Below, piece after piece: positions 55,601 to 63,899 of a stretch of DNA of 64,000 nucleotides (positions within the stretch are counted from its first letter, which is position 1; the number at the start of each line of letters is the position of its first letter). The notes beneath the pieces are model-generated. The model was not told where the DNA came from, did not search any database, and saw only the letters and a program-made list of their open reading frames with translations. This stretch comes from Roseomonas sp. (GTDB taxonomy: Bacteria; Pseudomonadota; Alphaproteobacteria; Acetobacterales; Acetobacteraceae). A program made the position numbers and the translations under genes. The stretch spans positions 1-64,000 of the forward strand of contig JADCFN010000033.1 in the NCBI GenBank assembly GCA_020249505.1. Direction: 5' to 3'.

Positions 55601-55808
55601 TGGCCTCGGTGATCGCCACCTTTTGGCCGGCCAGTGCCTGATTGGCTGCGCCTGCCGCCTGACGGGCCAGCCAGGGCAGGCTGATCGGGCCCTGTTCCAG
55701 CCGCCAAATCAGCCCGGCCAAGGCAAGGCCCAGCACTAGCGACAGGGTCAGGGTGACCCTTGCCAGCAGCTTCAATCCCCGCCCCGCTTGACCTGCGACC
55801 CGCCTCAC
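52620..55808 (-). CDS. Large AsmA/DUF3971 (YhdP-like) envelope protein
   Basis: 1062 aa. GTG start at 55806-55808 with AGGGAAAGA just upstream. One N-terminal membrane anchor (VTLTLSLVLGLALAGLIW) is followed by a long beta-rich periplasmic region with repeated short strands. The C-terminal AsmA_2-like segment is marked by GQTG-type FSLSPDALVLQDARAFSSSLGLTAKGRIDRRNDVIDTEGTIVPAYIFN. YhdP-type proteins are bridge-like carriers of phospholipid to the outer membrane in E. coli. The end is proline/glutamine-rich. It is divergent from glnE with starts 18 bp apart. Confidence 0.85.
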   Translation of the reverse strand: MRRVAGQAGRGLKLLARVTLTLSLVLGLALAGLIWRLEQGPISLPWLARQAAGAANQALAGQKVAITEATISWAGWREGHRSPIAVRFSDIRLVDKDDGLIAVLPQVDASLSLGGLLRGHIGLRALELRGLSLLANRDKAGALSLGLAATTKAETIEAPDTALDALAEIITAWLEPPHEETALSAIRRIALLDTSLALSDEASGRVVRAQLASLVLQRRAAGGLDLAGRAMLAAADQRIPVEVAGNLDRALWRGEASLTARGIRPADLAKASAELAPLAALDAEAEVTLIARFAGTPQPDLLMARLRTGAGVLHIPENRGDLPFASILLDATLAEDVVRVERLALAPQPSPRPGAAPPPIIRASGEARLQDGFWQTAAEVSLRGMDIADLPHYWPPSIAPKQREWLAENLTAGMLREGNWRLAARIGADGGAAEITGLSGIARADGVTVHWLRPIPPFEGASGEARFSLDKIEISATSGQQSGTGIVTDGATVSISFATDPEITRIEAKLRGPLADAWAILRHPRLKIFEKRPPPINDPTGTLASGTLKLVFPLIKTLDIEDIDIQAELDVRDLRIPRIAFDRDLERGVASVSLRNSGLTATGTGVLGDIEARIRQETDFRNGAPTDIVAREIISARADARQLAALGLDGRPLLEGPVQLDLRNETRRNGQARLSVRADLRAATLSLEPLAWSKPSGTAGSAEAMVLMQGGAVTLIESFRIETPDSLIRGRASEVRQNVPQRIELNAATLGRSRFTGELRPPATRVGGQWAISLRGPLLDMAPALESHLAPDKPTEEGAAAQIMARFDRVLLPHGKEITGLEAQLQVNAVGVTRQAKLTARLPGRGSFTASITPEGQRRAFDLTSDNGGELLRVFDVLKTIQGGKLTVAGSYEHSRPGATLTGDAVLEDFSVRDAPGLGKLLQAMTLYGLVDALSGPGLNFTRATIPFSLSPDALVLQDARAFSSSLGLTAKGRIDRRNDVIDTEGTIVPAYIFNTLFGRIPIFGRLFSPEEGGGLFAVSYRMRGPLNDPQTTINPLAALTPGFLRGIFGIGQEPAGQAPRQ

Positions 55809-55825
55809 TCTTTCCCTATTCCCCC

Positions 55826-58807
55826 ATGACCCTTGCCCCAGCAGCTTTCCCCCTGCCTCGCGGATTCGACAAGGCCGCCGCCGCCCTCGCCCAGGCGCAT
55901 TTCGCCGAAAAGGGGGAAGCGGAACGTCGCTTTGCCGAAAGCGCGGAGGGCGCGGCGATATTGGAAGCGCTTGGCGGTCATAGCCCCTATCTAGCCGATT
56001 TGGCGGTGCGGGAGGGAGCCACCCTGCTTTTCATGGCCGAACGCGGCCCGGATGAGGCTTTTACGCGCGCGATGGACCCGCTGCTGCGCCTTGACCCCGC
56101 CACACCGCGGCCCGCCTTGGCGACGCTGCTCCGCCAAGCCAAGCGCCAGGGCGCTTTGGTGGCGGGGCTTGCCGATATCCGTGGGCTTTGGGGGCTGGAT
56201 CGCGTCACTGGGGCGCTGTCCGAATTGGCGGAGCTCAGCATAGACACTGCCTGCGCCCATTTGTTGCGCGATGCCGCCGCGCGGGGTGATTTGCGCCATA
56301 CCGGTGGCAGCCGGACTGATGCGAAATCCATCGGGCGGCAATCAGGCTTGGTCATTCTTGGCATGGGCAAGCTTGGCGCGCGGGAGCTGAATTACTCATC
56401 CGATGTGGATCTGATGGTGCTTTACGATCCGGCCGCCGTGCAGGACCCGGATCGTGCCCAGGCGATTTATGTGCGCATCGCGCGTGACCTGGTGCGGCTG
56501 ATGGAAGAACGCACCGCCGATGGTTATGTGTTCCGCACGGATTTGCGCCTGCGGCCTGATCCGGCCGCCACACCGCTTGCGGTCTCCATCCCCGCTGCCA
56601 TCACCTATTACGAAAGCATGGGCCAAAATTGGGAACGCGCTGCCATGATCAAGGCGCGGCCTGTTGCGGCGGATCGTGCGGCGGGCGAGGCATTCCTGCG
56701 CGAAATCCGTCCCTTTGTTTGGCGCCGTTACCTAGATTTTGCGGCAGTCGCGGATATCCATTCCATCAAGCGGCAGATCCACGCCCATAAGGGGGCGAAG
56801 GGCGCGCATGATACGGTGCAATTGGCCGGGCATGATGTGAAGCTTGGCCGGGGCGGCATTCGCGAAATCGAATTCACCGCGCAGGTGCTGCAATTGATCT
56901 GGGGCGGGCGCGATCCTGCTTTGCGAGACCCGACCACGCTTGGCGCGCTTTCCGCCCTTGCCGGCGCAGGCAAGATAGAACGTCGCGCCGCCGCTGACCT
57001 GGCCGATGCCTATGGCTTCCTGCGCCGCCTGGAACATCGGCTGCAAATGGTGGCGGATCGGCAAACACATCGCCTGCCGGAAGATGCGGAAGGGATCGCG
57101 CGCATCGCCTCCTTCCTGGGCTACGCCGATAGCGCCAGTTTTGCTGAGGAATTCGCGCATCATCTTCGCCGTGTGGAACAGCATTACGGGCGCATGTTTG
57201 AAGCGGAACCAACACTCGCCGCCGATGCGGTGCAGGGTGATCTGGTCTTTACCGGCGTGGAAGATGACCCCGCGACCATCGCAACCCTGCGCGCCATGGG
57301 CTACGCCAATCCGGGCAGTATCGCGGCCACGGTACGTGGCTGGCATCACGGCCATGCGCGCGCCATTCGCAGCGAACGCGCGCGCGAATTGCTGACCGCA
57401 CTCATGCCAAGCCTGCTGGCGGCCTTTGGGAAGCAGCGTGATCCGGATGCGGCGCTGATGCGCCTTGATGCTTTATTCGGGCGCCTGACCACGGGTGTGC
57501 AGGTCTTGAGCCTATTGCATCGCAACCCGCCCATGCTGGACCGTCTTGCCGGCATTCTGGGCGCCGCGCCGCAATTGGCGGATCATTTGGCGCATCAGAC
57601 GGCAGCGCTTGAGGGGCTACTGGTGGGGGCGGGTGGCGGCATTGGCAGCGCTGCCTCCGCCTTGCCGGCGCTGGTGAAGGAAGCGCGCTATTTCGAAGAA
57701 GCGATGGAAGCGTCGCGCCGCCTAGTCCAAGAAGGCAAATTCGACATTGATGCCGCAACCCTGGAAGGCGCGATAGACCCCGATGCCGCGGGCGAAGCAC
57801 GCAGCGCGCTGGCAGATGCTGCGATTGCGGCGCTGCTGCCACATGTGACGGCTGAATTCGCCGCGCGGCACGGCGTGGTGAAAGGCGGCCAGCTTGCCGT
57901 GGTGGCTTTGGGCAAGCTCGGCGGGCGGGAAATGCTGCCCGGATCCGATCTTGATCTGATCCTGGTTTATGATCACGCAGCGGAAGCCGAAGCGAGCGAA
58001 GCCAAGGCCAAACGCGGCGCGCCCCCGATCCGCCCCTTGCCCAGCATTCAGTATTTCACACGCCTTGCGCATCAAATGGTCGGTGCCATCACCGCCCCGG
58101 GCGCTGAGGGCAAATTGTACGAAGTGGATATGCGGCTTAGGCCTTCGGGATCGAAGGGGCCGGTGGCAGTCTCACTTGGCGCGTTCCAGCGCTATCAGGC
58201 GGAAGATGCCTGGAGCTGGGAACGCATGGCGCTGACGCGCGCCCGCGTGGTGGCGGGGCCGCCGACGCTATCACGGCGCATTGCTGCGGCGATTCGCGCT
58301 GCCTTGTCCAACCCGGAAAAAGCCAAGACCGCCATTGCCGATGCGCTTGCCATGCGCCAGCGCATGCTGCGCGAATTGCCCGCCGCTGGGCCATGGGATG
58401 TGAAGCTGAGCCCCGGCGGGTTGGTGGAAGTGGAATTCATCGCCCAGGCGCTGCAATTGCACCACGCGCCGCGCCACCCTGAAGTGCTGGCCACCACCAC
58501 GCGCATAGCCATCGCCAATCTGGCCAAAATTGGCGCACTGGATAGCCGCGAAGCAGCAGCGCTGATCGCTGCCGAACGGCTTTGGCGTGGCATCAGCGGC
58601 ATTCTGCGCCTGACCCTTGGCCCCTGGCGAGAGGATGTGCTGCCCGAACCCGCCGCTTCCGCCGTGCTGCGCGTTGCAGGCCCGCTTTGCGCCTCACCAC
58701 CCGTTGACCTTCCGGGGCTCCGCGCACAGATGGAAGCAAGCGCAGCCTTGGTGCGCCAAGTTTTCGAAGCCCGGCTTGGCCGGCTGGATCAGGGGAATCA
58801 GTCATGA
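55826..58807 (+). CDS. glnE: Bifunctional glutamine synthetase adenylyltransferase/deadenylase GlnE
   Basis: 993 aa. Two nucleotidyltransferase modules: the N-terminal deadenylase with GMGKLGARELNYSSDVDLMVLYD and the C-terminal adenylylase with ALGKLGGREMLPGSDLDLILVYD. The first converts GS-AMP to active GS, and the second modifies it, both under PII control set by GlnD. LGRGGIREIEF and SPGGLVEVEF linkers are present. The ATG at 55826 has pyrimidine-rich sequence and no ribosome site upstream. The frame is open another 22 codons, so the start is less certain than the gene. Confidence 0.94.
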   Translation: MTLAPAAFPLPRGFDKAAAALAQAHFAEKGEAERRFAESAEGAAILEALGGHSPYLADLAVREGATLLFMAERGPDEAFTRAMDPLLRLDPATPRPALATLLRQAKRQGALVAGLADIRGLWGLDRVTGALSELAELSIDTACAHLLRDAAARGDLRHTGGSRTDAKSIGRQSGLVILGMGKLGARELNYSSDVDLMVLYDPAAVQDPDRAQAIYVRIARDLVRLMEERTADGYVFRTDLRLRPDPAATPLAVSIPAAITYYESMGQNWERAAMIKARPVAADRAAGEAFLREIRPFVWRRYLDFAAVADIHSIKRQIHAHKGAKGAHDTVQLAGHDVKLGRGGIREIEFTAQVLQLIWGGRDPALRDPTTLGALSALAGAGKIERRAAADLADAYGFLRRLEHRLQMVADRQTHRLPEDAEGIARIASFLGYADSASFAEEFAHHLRRVEQHYGRMFEAEPTLAADAVQGDLVFTGVEDDPATIATLRAMGYANPGSIAATVRGWHHGHARAIRSERARELLTALMPSLLAAFGKQRDPDAALMRLDALFGRLTTGVQVLSLLHRNPPMLDRLAGILGAAPQLADHLAHQTAALEGLLVGAGGGIGSAASALPALVKEARYFEEAMEASRRLVQEGKFDIDAATLEGAIDPDAAGEARSALADAAIAALLPHVTAEFAARHGVVKGGQLAVVALGKLGGREMLPGSDLDLILVYDHAAEAEASEAKAKRGAPPIRPLPSIQYFTRLAHQMVGAITAPGAEGKLYEVDMRLRPSGSKGPVAVSLGAFQRYQAEDAWSWERMALTRARVVAGPPTLSRRIAAAIRAALSNPEKAKTAIADALAMRQRMLRELPAAGPWDVKLSPGGLVEVEFIAQALQLHHAPRHPEVLATTTRIAIANLAKIGALDSREAAALIAAERLWRGISGILRLTLGPWREDVLPEPAASAVLRVAGPLCASPPVDLPGLRAQMEASAALVRQVFEARLGRLDQGNQS

Positions 58808-59274
58808 GCGAATTGGCCGAAGGCAAAAAGGCGCCCGCCTTCAAAATGGCGGCAAGCGGCGGGCGGGAGGTTTCCTCAGCCAGCCTGAAGGGCAAGCCCT
58901 ATCTGCTGTATTTCTACCCCAAGGCGGATACGCCCGGCTGCACCAAGCAGGCTTGCGGCGTGCAGGAAGCGCTGCCCCAACTTGGCAAGCTTGGCCTGAC
59001 GGTGATTGGCGTGTCGCCGGATGCCATGCCGCCGATTGAAAAATTCGCCAAAAAATACGGCCTGGAATTTCCCTTGGCGTCGGACCCCGAACACAAGGCG
59101 GCCGAGGCCTATGGCGTTTGGGTCGAGAAATCCATGTATGGCAAGAAATACATGGGGGTGGAGCGGTCCAGCTTTCTGGTCGGCGCCGATGGCAAGATCG
59201 TGAAAATCTGGCGCAAGGTGAAGCCGGAAGCCCATGCGGCCGAGGTGCTGGCTTCAGCGAAAACCCTTGGATGA
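58804..59274 (+). CDS. bcp: Peroxiredoxin, Bcp/PrxQ type
   Basis: 156 aa thiol peroxidase. The peroxidatic cysteine is Cys46 in ADTPGCTKQACG, and Cys51, five residues on, is the usual resolving cysteine of Bcp, giving an intramolecular disulfide. YLLYFYPKAD and SSFLVGADGKIVKIWRKVKPEAHA complete the thioredoxin fold. ATGA overlap with glnE, so it is translated from the same message. Confidence 0.93.
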   Translation: MSELAEGKKAPAFKMAASGGREVSSASLKGKPYLLYFYPKADTPGCTKQACGVQEALPQLGKLGLTVIGVSPDAMPPIEKFAKKYGLEFPLASDPEHKAAEAYGVWVEKSMYGKKYMGVERSSFLVGADGKIVKIWRKVKPEAHAAEVLASAKTLG

Positions 59275-59287
59275 ACGGAACCGCGGT

Positions 59288-59797
59288 CTAGTCTTCTCCA
59301 CGCCCTTGGAGGTTTTCAAACACTTCCTCGGCACGCTTGAAGATTTCCTCTGCATTTTGGCGCTTAACCGGATCGGTCTGCTTATCCGGATGGTAACGCC
59401 GGCGAAAGGCGCGGCGCACTTCCACAATCAGCCAAAGCGGCGCATTGGGCGCCAGATAGACTCGCGCGTGCTGGCTGCCATCCGCTGGGGTTTCCTTGAG
59501 CTGCTTCAGCTCTGCCTCCGCATCCGCAAGGCGCTTACGCAGCACTGCGATTTCCTCCGCCGCAATCGCCAGATAGCGGCGCATTTCCTCGGGCGGCGCG
59601 CCGCGGCCTGGCAACTTGGTCAGGATATTCGCAAGATAGTTCTCAATCCGACGCGCAATCAGCTTCGCCCGCGCGCCGGGCCGGCGTTCGGTTTCAATAA
59701 GCAATTGGGAAAGCAGGACGCGATCCCCCTTATGCTGCGCCGCATGTTCGGCGAGCTGATCCAAGGGCCATTCCCTGAAAGGCCTGTCATCGGCCAT
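59288..59797 (-). CDS. Protein with C-terminal J-domain-like segment
   Basis: 169 aa from ATG 59795-59797; longer upstream frame overlaps the promoter of the next gene. The middle is a charged helical segment (RRYLAIAAEEIAVLRKRLADAEAELKQLKE), probably coiled coil. The last 50 residues, LWLIVEVRRAFRRRYHPDKQTDPVKRQNAEEIFKRAEEVFENL, match J-domain helices II-III with the HPD motif. Helix I is weak. J-domains stimulate Hsp70 ATPase, so it is probably a specialised DnaK co-chaperone. Converges with bcp (13-bp gap). Confidence 0.8.
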   Translation of the reverse strand: MADDRPFREWPLDQLAEHAAQHKGDRVLLSQLLIETERRPGARAKLIARRIENYLANILTKLPGRGAPPEEMRRYLAIAAEEIAVLRKRLADAEAELKQLKETPADGSQHARVYLAPNAPLWLIVEVRRAFRRRYHPDKQTDPVKRQNAEEIFKRAEEVFENLQGRGED

Positions 59798-59925
59798 CGT
59801 TACCCGGATTCCCTTTCGAAAGACGCATGATGGCCAATGCCGCCCCGGCTGAATAGGGGCAGCCCGCTTCGCAGAAGGGCCGCAATAGGCGAAACTGGCG
59901 CCATTACCGTCCGGGAGAACACCTG

Positions 59926-60897
59926 ATGACCCCTGCCCTGCCCCGCCGCGCCCTTTTGCTGGCCGCCGCCACTGCGCCGCTCGCCACCCCAACGCTTGCC
60001 CAGGCGCCTTGGCCCGCAAGGCCGGTGCGTATCGTCGTTCCCTTCCCGCCCGGCGGGTCCAACGACGTTGTCGCCCGCCCCTTGGCCGAGCGTTTGCAAG
60101 CCCGCCTTGGCCAGCCCGTGGTAATTGACAATCGCGCCGGTGCGGGCGGGGCGATTGGTGCCACTGCCGTCGCGCAGTCTCCGGCGGATGGCTATACGCT
60201 CATGGTCTCCTCCTCCTCCTTCGCCACAACTTCCATCACGCAGCGCGTGCCCTGGGGCGTTTTGGAGAATTTCACGCCCGTCGCGCTACTCGCGCGTTCG
60301 CCCTTCATTGTGCTGGTGCACCCGGATTTCCCGGCGCGCAGCGTGACCGACCTTGTGCGCATGGCGCGCGAAAGGCCAGGCGCGATTGACTATGGCTCCT
60401 CCGGCCCCGGCGGCATCAATCACTTTGTCACCGAATTTTTTTGCCTGCGCGCCGGCATCAAGATGAATCACGTGCCGTATCGCGGCATGCCGCCCGCCGT
60501 GACGGATTTGGTCGCGGGCCATATCCCCGTGCTGATCACCACCATGCCAAGCGCGGCCGGCGTGGTGCGCGAAGGCCGAGTGCGGCTTTTGGCCTATACC
60601 GCGCCGGGTGCGCCGGATGGCTCACCCCCCGGCCCCACCGTCAAGGAAGCCGGCATTGATTATGAAAGCGATATCTGGTGGGGGCTGTTTGCGCCGCGCG
60701 GCCTGCCGCCCGAAATCCTTGCGCGCCTGAATACGGAAGCCAATGCTGCGCTCGCTGATCCGGAAATGGCGAAGCTACTGCAAACCGAAGGTGCCCGCCC
60801 ATCACCCACCACACCGCAAGCCTTCAGCGAAATCCTGCGCGTTGAACTCGCGCGCTGGCGCGAAGTGGCCACCGCCGCCAACATCAAGTTGGACTGA
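59926..60897 (+). CDS. Bug/TctC-type substrate-binding protein
   Basis: 323 aa. Tat-like or Sec signal (LPRRALLLAAATAPLATPTLAQA), then WPARPVRIVVPFPPGGSNDVVARPLAERL, VVIDNRAGAGGAIGATAVAQSPADGYT, and HVPYRGMPPAVTDLVAGHIPVLI. The ribosome site CGGGAG precedes the ATG. It is followed after 4 bp by a CoA-transferase in the same direction, so uptake and CoA activation of the same acid is a reasonable hypothesis. No TctA/B genes. Confidence 0.92.
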   Translation: MTPALPRRALLLAAATAPLATPTLAQAPWPARPVRIVVPFPPGGSNDVVARPLAERLQARLGQPVVIDNRAGAGGAIGATAVAQSPADGYTLMVSSSSFATTSITQRVPWGVLENFTPVALLARSPFIVLVHPDFPARSVTDLVRMARERPGAIDYGSSGPGGINHFVTEFFCLRAGIKMNHVPYRGMPPAVTDLVAGHIPVLITTMPSAAGVVREGRVRLLAYTAPGAPDGSPPGPTVKEAGIDYESDIWWGLFAPRGLPPEILARLNTEANAALADPEMAKLLQTEGARPSPTTPQAFSEILRVELARWREVATAANIKLD

Positions 60898-60901
60898 TCC
60901 C

Positions 60902-62125
60902 ATGGCCGAAATGCACCGCAAAAATTTCGACCCAACCGCGAAGGGCGCCATGAATGGCGTGCGCGTTATTGACCTCTCGCGCCTCGTCGCCGGCAATATC
61001 CTGACCAAGGTTTTCGCTGATCACGGCGCGGAAGTGATCAAAGTGGAACCGCCCGAAGGCGACACATTACGCGCCTGGCGCGTGGGCGGCGTGGAGACAA
61101 GTTGGAAGACCATCTGCCGCAACAAGAAAAGCGTCTGCCTAGACCTGAAAAGTGCCGAGGGCATCGCCGCGGTGCACGCCCTTACCCGGGGCGCCGCCAT
61201 GCTGGTGGAAAGCTTCCGCCCCGGCGTACTGGAAGCCATGGGGCTTGATCCCGCCGAGTTGCTTGCCGCCAATCCGCGCCTGGTCATCGCGCGCGTTTCC
61301 GGCTGGGGACAAGACGGTCCCTATCGCCACAAGCCTGGCTTCGGCACCTTGGTCGAAGGCTATTCCGGCTTCGCCGCCATCAATGGTTTTGAAGACCGCG
61401 AACCGGTGCTGCCACCCATGTTCATGGGCGATGCCTATGCCGGGCTTTATGGTTCCGCCGCCGCCATGATCGCGCTGCGCCACGCGGAAGCCACCGGCCA
61501 AGGGCAGGTGATTGATGTCTCGCTCTTTGAACCGCTGTTCAGTGTGCTGGAACCGCAAGTGGCGAATTGGCGCCTGACACGCAAACGCAAACCACGCACC
61601 GGCAGCCGTAGCACCAATACATCCCCCCGCAACGCCTATCGCACCAAGGATGGCGGCTGGGTCTGCCTTTCCGCCTCCACCCAAGGCATGACCGAAAAAC
61701 TGCTGCGCTCGATCGGACAGGAAGCGCTGATCGCTGACCCACGCTTCGCCAATAACCCAGCCCGCGTGAAAAATTGGCAGGAGCTTGATGCCATCATCGG
61801 CGGCTTCATCGGCGCCCGCGACATGGCAGAAAACCTTGCACATTTCGACAAGGCCGGCGTGACCATCGGGCCGATCATGGATACCGAAATGCTCGACAAG
61901 GACCCCTACGCCATTGAACGTGAGGCGCTGATTGAAGTGCCGGACGCCGATATGCCAGGCGGCTGGCTGCCCATGCATGGCATGGTGCCGCGGCTTTCAG
62001 TGACACCGGGGATTCTCGCCCGGCCCGCGCCGAAACTGGGCGAGCATAATAAGGAGATTCTGGGGGCCGCGCTTGGCGCCGCGCGCTACGAAAGCCTGCG
62101 CGCTGCCAAGGTAATACTGGGTTAG
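60902..62125 (+). CDS. Class III CoA-transferase (CaiB/BaiF family), third copy
   Basis: 407 aa from ATG 60902. The earlier in-frame start lies inside the binding-protein gene. MNGVRVIDLSRLVAGNILTKVFADHGAEVIKVEPPEGDTLR opens the enzyme. ESFRPGVLEAMGLD and SGWGQDGPY follow, and Asp177 in MFMGDAYAGLYGS is the catalytic residue. The N-terminus has about 15 extra residues. Paired with the Bug receptor upstream as a probable two-gene operon. Confidence 0.9.
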   Translation: MAEMHRKNFDPTAKGAMNGVRVIDLSRLVAGNILTKVFADHGAEVIKVEPPEGDTLRAWRVGGVETSWKTICRNKKSVCLDLKSAEGIAAVHALTRGAAMLVESFRPGVLEAMGLDPAELLAANPRLVIARVSGWGQDGPYRHKPGFGTLVEGYSGFAAINGFEDREPVLPPMFMGDAYAGLYGSAAAMIALRHAEATGQGQVIDVSLFEPLFSVLEPQVANWRLTRKRKPRTGSRSTNTSPRNAYRTKDGGWVCLSASTQGMTEKLLRSIGQEALIADPRFANNPARVKNWQELDAIIGGFIGARDMAENLAHFDKAGVTIGPIMDTEMLDKDPYAIEREALIEVPDADMPGGWLPMHGMVPRLSVTPGILARPAPKLGEHNKEILGAALGAARYESLRAAKVILG

Positions 62126-62159
62126 GGGCGCCGCACAAATACGCGCGCTTCAGCCCCTA
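62123..62159. terminator. Inverted repeat spanning two converging stop codons
   Basis: TAGGGGC (62123-62129) and GCCCCTA (62153-62159) are exact inverted repeats around a 23-base GC-rich loop. Each contains one of the two facing TAG stop codons (CoA-transferase and Bug gene). There is no T-tract, so a bidirectional terminator is possible but unproved. Confidence 0.3.
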
Positions 62160-63095
62160 TTCCGGCTGAACCCCCAATTCGCGAAACGCCTTGCCGGTCG
62201 CTTCATATTCAGAAGCAAGCAAGCGCCCAAGATCAGCGCGCCCACGGAATTGTGCCACGGCGCCCCAGTTTTCCGCGAAGCGCTTGAAACCTTCGGTTTC
62301 CATCGCGCGGCGGCAGGCTTCCTGCAGCCGATCCAGGATCGGTTCCGGCGTGCCGCGTGTTGCCCAAAGCGCCGCATAGGAAGGCTGGAAGGCATCAACG
62401 CCCTGTTCGCGCGCGGTTGGCACATCCGGAAAGGCCGGGTGGCGCCCTTCAGAGAATACCGCAACCAGCCGCGTCTGCCCCGCCCGCGCCATGGGCACGC
62501 CAGAGGCCACCACAATCGCGGCGAAATCCAAGCGTCCGGCAATCACTTCGGTGAGTGACGCACCATCACCGCGAAAGGGCACATGAGTCCATTGCCCGCC
62601 AGCGGCAACTTGCACGCGATGCACGCCCAGAAACGGCGCGGAATTCGGCCCTGGAGAGCCATAGCTTAAAGGCCGCTGCTTCGCTGCCGCTACCATATCG
62701 GGCAGCGTGCGCCATGGGCTATCGGCCTTCACCATCACGCCAAGAATATTCTCGGTCACATTGCAGACCGGCGCCACGGCATCCGGCCCAAGCCCCGTAT
62801 TGCGCACGAGATGCGGCTGGAACGCGAGCGGCACGAGCGGCGCATAGGCCAGCGTATGCCCATCAGGCGCTGCGGCCATCAAGGCGCGCATGCCGACAAC
62901 GCCCGATGCGCCGGATTGGCTGGTCACCACAAAATTCTGCCCGAAATCGCGTGTGAAGGCATCGGCCAAGGCGCGCGCCGCCGCATCGGTGCTGCTCCCG
63001 GTCGCATAGGGATTGATGATGGTGACCGGCCGATCCGGAAAAGCCTTGGCCGCAAAGGGAATCAGCAGCAGGGCAAGGAATAGCAGGCGCTTCAT
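62157..63095 (-). CDS. Bug/TctC-type substrate-binding protein
   Basis: 312 aa from ATG 63093-63095, which gives a classical Sec signal (MKRLLFLALLLIPFAAKA) and has GAGGAG 8 nt upstream; earlier ATG and GTG codons in frame lie too close to that site. The core FPDRPVTIINPYATGSSTDAAARALA, VVTSQSGASGVVGMRALMAAAPDGHT and HVPFRGDGASLTEVIAGRLDFAA is Bug-like. The first loop, NPYATGSSTD, departs from the usual PFPPGGxxD, so ligand contacts may differ. It is downstream of the cyclase genes and nearly overlaps the first. Confidence 0.9.
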   Translation of the reverse strand: MKRLLFLALLLIPFAAKAFPDRPVTIINPYATGSSTDAAARALADAFTRDFGQNFVVTSQSGASGVVGMRALMAAAPDGHTLAYAPLVPLAFQPHLVRNTGLGPDAVAPVCNVTENILGVMVKADSPWRTLPDMVAAAKQRPLSYGSPGPNSAPFLGVHRVQVAAGGQWTHVPFRGDGASLTEVIAGRLDFAAIVVASGVPMARAGQTRLVAVFSEGRHPAFPDVPTAREQGVDAFQPSYAALWATRGTPEPILDRLQEACRRAMETEGFKRFAENWGAVAQFRGRADLGRLLASEYEATGKAFRELGVQPE

Positions 63096-63100
63096 CCGCA

Positions 63101-63889
63101 TCACTCCTCAATGATCGCAACGGCGCGTGTCCAGCCGGCGGAACCGCGATGCACCTTCACAGGGAAGCAGGAAATCATGAAGCCATCCGGCGGCAGGCTT
63201 TCCAGATTCGTGAGTTTTTCCATGTGGCAATAGCCAATCTCGCGCCCTGCGCGATGGCCTTCCCAGATCAGGGATGCGTCACCGGTTTCCTGCACCTTCT
63301 TCTTGGTCAGCGAAAACGGCGCATCCCAGGACCAGCCATCAATACCCGTCACGCGCACACCCTGTTCCAGCAGCCAAAGCGTCGCCGCCTTGCCAACACC
63401 GCAGCCGCTATGGATGAAATCTTCCTGCCCGTAACGGCTGGCGGCGCGTGTATTCACCACCACAATTTCAAGCGGTTTCAGCGTGTGGCCGATTCGCTTC
63501 AGTTCGGCCTGCACATCGCCAGGCGTCGCGACATAGCCATCCGGGAAATGCCGAAAATCGAGCTTCACGCCAGGCTGAAAGCACCAATCGAGCGGCACTT
63601 CATCAATGCGCCAGGAAGGCTCGCCACCCGGGACGGTTCTTTCATTCATGCGGCTGAAGAAGTGATAGGGTGAATCAAGATGCGTCCCGCTATGGGTTGT
63701 GATGCGCACCACTTCCCGCGCGGCGAATTGGCCTTCGGGCAATTGATCCACGCTGATGCCGAATTCCTGCGCCAAGCGCGGCGCGGTCATGTGATGATCG
63801 TGATACTCAATTTCAGGCAGCATATGTGGTGGGTCTGAAGCAATCCCGCCTTTGAGTGCGACCGAAATATCAATGAAACGGCGTGCCAT
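63101..63889 (-). CDS. Cyclase family protein (kynurenine formamidase-like fold)
   Basis: 262 aa from ATG 63887-63889, with AGGGGGAAG upstream. RRFIDISVALKGGIASDPP at the start and the metal motif THSGTHLDSPYHF are the Cyclase-family (PF04199) marks, with later HSGCG and WSWDAPF. The family includes arylformamidases and isatin hydrolases, using Mn or Zn bound by HxGTHxDxP. The end PPDGFMISCFPVKVHRGSAGWTRAVAII recurs in the next gene upstream, so the pair is a tandem duplication. Probably in one operon with the Bug receptor. Confidence 0.9.
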   Translation of the reverse strand: MARRFIDISVALKGGIASDPPHMLPEIEYHDHHMTAPRLAQEFGISVDQLPEGQFAAREVVRITTHSGTHLDSPYHFFSRMNERTVPGGEPSWRIDEVPLDWCFQPGVKLDFRHFPDGYVATPGDVQAELKRIGHTLKPLEIVVVNTRAASRYGQEDFIHSGCGVGKAATLWLLEQGVRVTGIDGWSWDAPFSLTKKKVQETGDASLIWEGHRAGREIGYCHMEKLTNLESLPPDGFMISCFPVKVHRGSAGWTRAVAIIEE

Positions 63890-63899
63890 GGCTTCCCCC

